From: Candidula unifasciata
Lineage: Eukaryota; Mollusca; Gastropoda; Stylommatophora; Geomitridae
Direction: 5' to 3'
Assembly (NCBI GenBank): GCA_905116865.2
Contig: CAJHNH020000213.1
Coordinates: forward strand, 246,001-310,000
DNA length: 64,000 nucleotides
The notes below the pieces were generated by a model that was given only the letters and a program-made list of their open reading frames with translations, did not search any database and had not been told where the DNA came from. This document shows, in pieces, positions 1 through 64,000 of this stretch. A program made the position numbers and the translations under genes. Position 1 is the stretch's first letter; the number at the start of each line of letters is the position of its first letter.

Positions 1-509
1 TTAGCCGCAACGTTCACTTGTCGTTTTTTATTTTTTATATGGTGAAACTCGCAGATCTACTTTTCGTTCGGTTTTATATCTAACACACACTGACATCTTA
101 ATTGCACGCGTTTACTCCATCATTTATATCCCTTAACCATTCACACTCACACACAGACATCCATAGTGCCTGTGAGCGCGATCTGTCTGGGTTGTTCACA
201 CCTGGCCCATATATTTTTATTTGGTGTTTAGTCTTAAGATTTGCGTCGTATGCCGATTCTGGTCGTTGTCGGCTTGCCTGTTACACAGATAATTACAGAT
301 CATTTGGTCAGAAGTGGGTGGCGATGACAAAGGGTTGGGTGTACCACTGCCTTCTCTAGTTAGTTGTAAGGACCTGTATACAGCCGGACCTGGGTATACT
401 AACTAGAATAGGCAGTCATAGGTCCCGTTTCTGGTGTTAATTGTTTAAAAAAAATCCAGTTCATATGTTGAGATATTTAGTTTTTCAGGTCTGATATGTC
501 CTAAGACTG

Positions 510-1290
510 GTTGTGAATTACGACTGTGTCCTTTCACCTCATAGTTGTATGTGTTAAACAGCATAGCACTATGTGTATACATGTGTTTAAAAAAAAAAAA
601 CAACGTGGTTGATGACAAAACAAGGTCGTTGATTTTAAAACATCTCGACATTTTGTACAAGGCTGGGGTGTATACGACTGTATCTGTTTACCTCACAGTT
701 GTCCATGTTAAACAGCATTTGTGTGTGTCAAAAACAGCGCGGTTGGTGATCAAAACAAGGTCGTTGATGTTAAAACGTGTCGACGTTTCTCGGGGTATTC
801 AGCTGTGTCCTTTCACTTCATAGTTGTCCATGTTAAAACAGTGTTCTCTCTCGTGTGTTGAAAACAGCGTGCTTGGTGATGTTAAACATCTCGGTTAGTA
901 CACGATTGCATCTTTTCAAATGATAGTGTTTCGCGATAAAACATCTTTATTTATGTTACAATATTTTGGTTCATGTTAAAACGTTGTGGTTGATTTAAAC
1001 ATGTCCACATTTAGTCCATGCCTGTATAGGATTGCATTTTTTTTTTTTTTTCAAATAGCGTGATTCATGTTAGAACGTATCCATATAAAAACAGCACGAT
1101 GTATGTAAATCTTATTTAAAATTTAAACAGCATCAAAACAGTGTCAAAACATCGCGGTCTTTTCCCAGTCATTTCTGTAAAATCATCACGGTTTATTAAA
1201 AACATCCCGATGTATTTAATATTTAATAAAACGCACAAGTCTAGCAAAATGGGCTGGATGGAGTCTGCAAAAACATCGCGATATGTTTGA
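510..1290. repeat. Degenerate tandem repeat with recurring AAAACATCNCG phrase
   Basis: Three or four diverged copies, 105-157 bp apart, are anchored by ctgtgtcctttcacttcat followed by agttgtccatgttaaa (near 523, 680, 801 and 906). The phrase aaaacatctcg or aaaacatcgcg recurs to 1290. Copies are strongly diverged, so the array is old. Confidence 0.5.
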
Positions 1291-2064
1291 CTATTAAGAT
1301 ACCTCCCCAACTGACTAAGCCAGCGCACTATTTCAAGCGCACACAGCCAGCGCGCTGAACGCTCACACCCATACAGCCCCTGGTACTACAAAGATTTGAC
1401 GAGTGACCTACATAGCTTGTACTCCGAACAGGTCATAGAAATACGTTGTATTGATTTTTTTTCCTCGCAGATAAATGAGTACCAGGAATTTATTCCAGAA
1501 TTATAAGTTATGTTATATGAGTTCTGTGGAGTTGTTTATCTGCACACAAGAACGCATTCTATAAATAGATTGTGTTGAGCGCTGTAGAAACCTACTGTTG
1601 TTCACTCAAGAGATACTGAATATAACACAGACTGACTGGAAAGCTCAACGGGGTAGTTGGGTGGTAGTAGTGTTGGAAAAGACGCAGAAAAATGCAATAT
1701 ATAACCCGACGTTCCGAACGTAGACTTCATCAGTGGATCCTATGTTCGTCCCATGTACATATTTGCAACATTTCATCATCATCATCAGTTGCCTTGGCGA
1801 CTGCCATGGGAGATCTTTTTGGCTTTCTACAATTTGCTACCCTCAACAGCATTTATCAGTTAAGACACCCCCTTCCACATATACCATGACAAAAGACTGT
1901 CAAGAATCTCCTGGCGTTGTCTTCCCCCGTCTCTTCCACATATCTTTCCAGTTACTTTTATGTTTGTAATCAGTTGTCTTCTGTGATAAGCCCTCGCCTA
2001 TTTCCAAACAATACAAAAAAAGTAGCATTTTCTATCCTATCATATTATTTACGTCATGTCTGGG

Positions 2065-2175
2065 TTGTGATCCAGAAAGCAATGGCAAACTACTGGACGT
2101 AAATTTGCCTAGAGAAACCACACAACAGCCAGTGGGTTCTGCAACTTCCTGTAAAAGATACGCAACTAACCTATA
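2065..2175 (+). mobile_element. SINE C fragment (3' part)
   Basis: Shares gcaatggcaaactactg, tgcctagaaaaaccacaacag and atacgcaactaac phrases with fuller copies at 19475-19700 and 51020-51235; the tRNA-like head is missing. Confidence 0.65.
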
Positions 2176-2414
2176 CCTGTGTTGTGAAGGGGTGTGTCCA
2201 CTACTGTGCCCATAAATCCGACTGAGGTATCGGATGAGGTGACTGGCCAGCATCACTTGTGTGATAGACTAACAACCAGCAGGGCAGGGGAACAGACAGC
2301 CATGGTGTTTGGATATGCGGACCTCGCTGTTTTGGCGGAATACAATCACATACCAGCGAAACATGATTATTGAACATCTGCCACGATGTCTTCCGAAATC
2401 GGGGGGGGGGGGGG

Positions 2415-2545
2415 CATTTACAGGAGAGGTATCGAGCCAACAGTCTGCCTATACTAGTAAACAGAATTCAGTTTTGGAACAAGACTAAAAGTCCAGAAAT
2501 GTACGAACAACCAGAAGATTCAGCCCTCTCAACGCTATAAAGAGC
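2415..2545 (+). mobile_element. SINE B fragment
   Basis: Contains the phrases gagaggtatcgagccaac, cagtctgc, aaaagtccagaaatg and gaacaaccagaa, which recur in the full-length SINE B copies at 8815-9090 and 60345-60625. Confidence 0.6.
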
Positions 2546-2904
2546 TCCACGACGTTTAAGCAGGAACCCATGTGACCTACCCAGCAACTTGAGACGTACT
2601 GTATGCATTCAGCCAATCAGTTCATTCAGCAGCCAGACATAAATTACTCTGATTTTCTTGATTGTTGTTAGCACTGGGTGACCCACCCTTTTTTGTGGTG
2701 AATGCATTCTTTATAAATCGGAACATTGTGCTTCTTATGACTGTTCTATCCCCCCCCCCCCCCTTGGGTTCTTTTGTTTTACTTCCTTAGTTTGGCTTAT
2801 TTTATAGTAATTTTTAAGTAAGTGGGTTTAAAAAAAATCTTTCCTATCCCCGCTTGCTCTCCCCTCTCTCATTCTCTCTCTGTCGCGCGCGCTCGCTCTC
2901 TCTC

Positions 2905-2910
2905 TGTGTC

Positions 2911-2967
<57 letters not shown>
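2905..2967. repeat. (TC)n microsatellite
   Basis: Almost uninterrupted TC dinucleotides; the flanking 2860-2904 is also CT-rich. Confidence 0.95.
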
Positions 2968-2970
<3 letters not shown>

Positions 2971-3173
2971 ATAATTGGTTGGAAGTACTGTAAGTTCAGA
3001 CCAGACTGGAAGCTCAGTTTGCAACACTTTAAAAATGAAATTCCATACTTGATAGATGCTTCAGCTGTCCCTGATTTCACTCTCCTTTCCTTTTCCTACT
3101 ACTCTTTCACATGCACATCTGTCTCTTCTTTTTCTGTCCCCACAACCTTGTCTCTTTTTTTTCTCTCTTTTAT

Positions 3174-3548
3174 TTAGGGGGCTGCGTGGTCGCGAGGCAT
3201 GGTGTCCGCCTCGAGTGCTAAACGATCTTAGTTCAATCCCCTTTCACTTGGACTTCTAGTAATTTCCCCCTGGTCTCTGGGTAGTGAGATCGGACGCCCC
3301 CCCCCGTGTGCATTGTTGGGTATGTAAAAAAAAAATTACCTGGCAGTTAGAAATTGAAAAGAGTAGCGTAACAGTGATGAGTAAAATTTGGAGTAAAAAT
3401 CTACCCAAAGTATTTCTGGATGCTCGCCGGTGCTACAGAGCCTGTGCACTGTGCTGACCTTCTTCGGACTCAGACTTGAGTTAGAAGAAAATCAGAGCAC
3501 TTATGGGTAACTACCCGTGTGCCATGATGTTGATCCGTTGTTCAGACC
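3174..3548 (+). mobile_element. SINE A, near full length (tRNA-derived)
   Basis: The head ggggctgcgtggtcgcgagg through ttcaatcccc looks like a tRNA-type pol III promoter (A box and B box). The body contains acttctagtaatttcc, aaaatctacccaaagtattt, gtgcactgtgctga and, at the 3' end, tgccatgatgttgatcc. Other copies: 27291-27642 (+), 53632-53790 (+, 5' part), 16440-16745 (-) and 31525-31842 (-). Confidence 0.8.
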
Positions 3549-3684
3549 TTCAAGCTTTCTCTTGTATCTCTCTCTCTGCCTCTCTAAAGTCAGCGGTGTT
3601 GGCCAGTCATCTCATACCCTCAATAGATTTCCATCACCATCAAGTGCATTGCTGACTGGCATGGTTGATCATGCCCATCACAGT

Positions 3685-3845
3685 CTGTGATCTTTGACTG
3701 CATCTCCATACACACACCACTGCACTGTGATCTTTGACTGCATCTCCATACACACACCACTGCACAGTGATCTTTGACTGCATCTCCATACACACACCAC
3801 TGCACAGTGATCTTTGACTGCATCTCCATACACACACCACGGCAC
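3685..3845. repeat. 40-bp tandem repeat, 4 copies, just before exon 1
   Basis: The unit includes gtgatctttgactgcatctc and catacacacaccactgcaca. Copies are nearly identical and the array ends about 45 nt before the acceptor at 3891, so it sits in the branch-point region. Confidence 0.95.
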
Positions 3846-3891
3846 ATTCCTGTATTTTAAAATTTAATTGCAAAAATGTTTATTCCCACAG

Positions 3892-62332
<58,441 letters not shown>

Positions 62333-62861
62333 GTACGTTGGGTGATTTTCTATAGTTTTTCAAAAATAATAATTTATGAATATCTCTTTTGTGGCAGTTT
62401 CAGGTGGATTGGGTAAGTTATTGTGTGTTCTTATATGTGTTTGGGTATTTTCTGGGTACGAATAAATTCAGTTGCACTGTATTGATATGGAAAGCTAGGT
62501 CATCTTTTGAGGCTTGTCCATTGCTAAGAGATTAACTCTGAAACCATGTAAAAAATGTAGTCTTATCCTCTTAATGACAAGGTAATTTATAGCATATCTG
62601 CATCTCAGAAAACAGTTGTCTCTAAGCAGATGCAGAGTTTATGCAGTGATTTAAATATGTGGGGGGGGGGGGGGTAGAGAACTACCACTTGTCCGAGTTT
62701 GCCTGTTTGTTACATTTTCTGTGGACTTGTGCAGTGAGTAATGCTCATTGTTGTACTAGTTATGTTTAGCAGGCTTTTTTTTTACTTGTAAAATTTTGCT
62801 GGCAATGCCAGTCATTCTGAGGTTGTATTTTTCTTCTACGATTCCTGTATCTTGGTTCTTT

Positions 62862-63475
62862 CTTGACAGATACCTGTCTCTTGTACTCATCTTGATTCTT
62901 TCTTGACGTACCCAACTTGGTTCTTTCTTGACAGATACCTGTATCTTGTACCCAACATTGTTCTTTCTTGACAGATACCTGTATCTTGTACCCAACTTGG
63001 TTCTTTCTTGACAGATACCTGTATCTTGTACCCAACTTGGTTCTTTCTTGACAGATACCTGTATCTTGTACCCAACATTGTTTTTTCTTGACAGATACCT
63101 GTATCTTGTACCCAACATTGTTCTTTCTTGATAGATACCTGTATCTTGTATCCAACATTGTTCTTTCTTGACAGATACCTGTATCTTGTACCCAACATTG
63201 TTCTTTCTTGACAGGTAACTGTATCTTGTACCTGTGTTGGTTCTTTCTTGACAGATACCTGTATCTTGTACCCAACATTGTTCTTTCTTGATAGATACCT
63301 GTATCTTGTACCCAACATTGTTCTTTCTTGACAGATACCTGTATCTTGTACCCAACATTGTTCTTTCTTGACAGGTAACTGTATCTTGTACCTGTGTTGG
63401 TTCTTTCTTGACAGATACCTGTATCTTGCACCCATTTTGGTTCTTTCTGGACAGATTTGTGTATCTTCCACCCAT
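62862..63475. repeat. 40-bp minisatellite, about 15 copies, each with a splice-acceptor-like core
   Basis: The unit includes ttctttcttgacagatacct and gtatcttgtacccaacattg. Two ggtaact/ctgtgttgg variant units are spaced identically (63211 and 63371), showing a higher-order duplication of about 160 bp. Antisense frames of 194-239 codons are artefacts. Confidence 0.97.
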
Positions 63476-64000
63476 CTTTAATGATAAGATTCTTGTATTT
63501 GCCTGTTTCTCAACTTCATCAATCTAATAATTTGAAAGTCTCAAGTAAAATCTTTAACCTGTTAACATATATTTTGATGGTCTAAAGTCCAGTATTCACC
63601 TTGTTTACATATATTTGTACTGTCCTAAGTCAGTCAGTTGATACGCGTTGGAATGTTGTCTTGTTCTGTCACCTAGCATATCTTTAAGGAAGTAAATGCA
63701 AGAAAGGAAAAGGGGGAGCGACTTGAAACATTAGTACATACAGTAAATATCAAATATCTTCATTACAATTTTATATATACGTATACTCACAAACTTGTAA
63801 GAAGTGAAAATTACTGAAAGGAGTTTAACATGTGGCAGTTGGTAGGAGCAGAAATGGGATGTTATCTGCAGAAACGAAAACCTGGCGATGCATCTCGTTT
63901 GGCTGTATGATTGTTGTTAACATTTGATTCTGGTTAATCTTGATTGGTCATTGCTTCTTGACACGCCTTGTGCATGACTGACAACAAAGTGCAATCATTT
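63476..64000. other. Terminal stretch of the last intron: nothing recognised
   Basis: AT-rich DNA with no repeat family or exon found. Confidence 0.5.

Larger units (their letters stand above)
1..3173. other. Upstream non-coding region (intron or 5' flank)
   Basis: No exon with a supported reading frame and splice sites was found. The open frames at 102-359, 545-823 and 1733-1969 show no domain and lie in AT-rich or repeat DNA. 510-1290 is a degenerate repeat (separate entry); 2065-2175 and 2415-2545 are SINE pieces; homopolymer runs are G14 at 2401, C14 at about 2751 and CT-rich DNA at 2860-2968. A 5' untranslated exon cannot be excluded. Confidence 0.6.

Overview
This window is animal nuclear DNA, not bacterial. 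It carries one large intron-rich gene on the + strand, and almost everything else is intronic repeat DNA. I assembled 28 coding exons, running from 3892 to 62332. All but one junction are GT-AG (intron 7 is GC-AG), reading frame is preserved at every junction, and the spliced coding length is 7,551 nt (2,517 codons). The protein is a CHD chromatin remodeller of subfamily III (CHD6/7/8/9; Drosophila kismet). It has a Lys/Pro/Glu-rich N-terminal part, two chromodomains, a complete two-lobe SNF2 ATPase, SANT/SLIDE-like DNA-binding segments, an acidic linker and a BRK domain. The gene is open at both ends: the first exon has no in-frame stop upstream of its first ATG and opens at a splice acceptor, and the last exon ends at a donor. 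A second BRK domain and the C-terminus are expected beyond 64000. Residue numbers below count from the Ser codon at 3892.

Organism: the intron-rich structure, a single CHD7-like gene with non-vertebrate linker sequence, many tRNA-derived SINEs, degraded LINEs with RNase H, and abundant minisatellites suggest a lophotrochozoan, most likely a gastropod mollusc. That assignment is inference; no database search was possible.

Layout: 1-3891 is upstream intron or 5' flank with repeats and no supported exon. 3892-6159 is a 2.27-kb exon holding the N-terminal region, both chromodomains and the first half of ATPase lobe 1. 9240-17241 (exons 2-6) completes the ATPase. 18970-31255 (exons 7-14) encodes the post-ATPase conserved region and the first DNA-binding helices. 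36707-47565 (exons 15-20) encodes an acidic segment and the SANT/SLIDE-like region. 48724-52394 (exons 21-23) is an acidic Lys/Glu linker plus the WPKDRV-type block. 55156-62332 (exons 24-28) is a basic linker and the BRK domain. 62333-64000 is intron with a 40-bp minisatellite.

Introns hold at least six dispersed repeat families (called SINE A-E and L here), LINE fragments on both strands, a possible solo LTR, and more than 20 tandem arrays. The best structural signal is that many arrays begin or end within about 50 bp of an exon boundary. In two cases (exon 10 and exon 19) the repeat unit or its distal copies contain a recognisable copy of the exon-intron junction. I found no evidence of a new defence, regulatory or mobile system; the novelty here is in repeat biology and splice-junction architecture.
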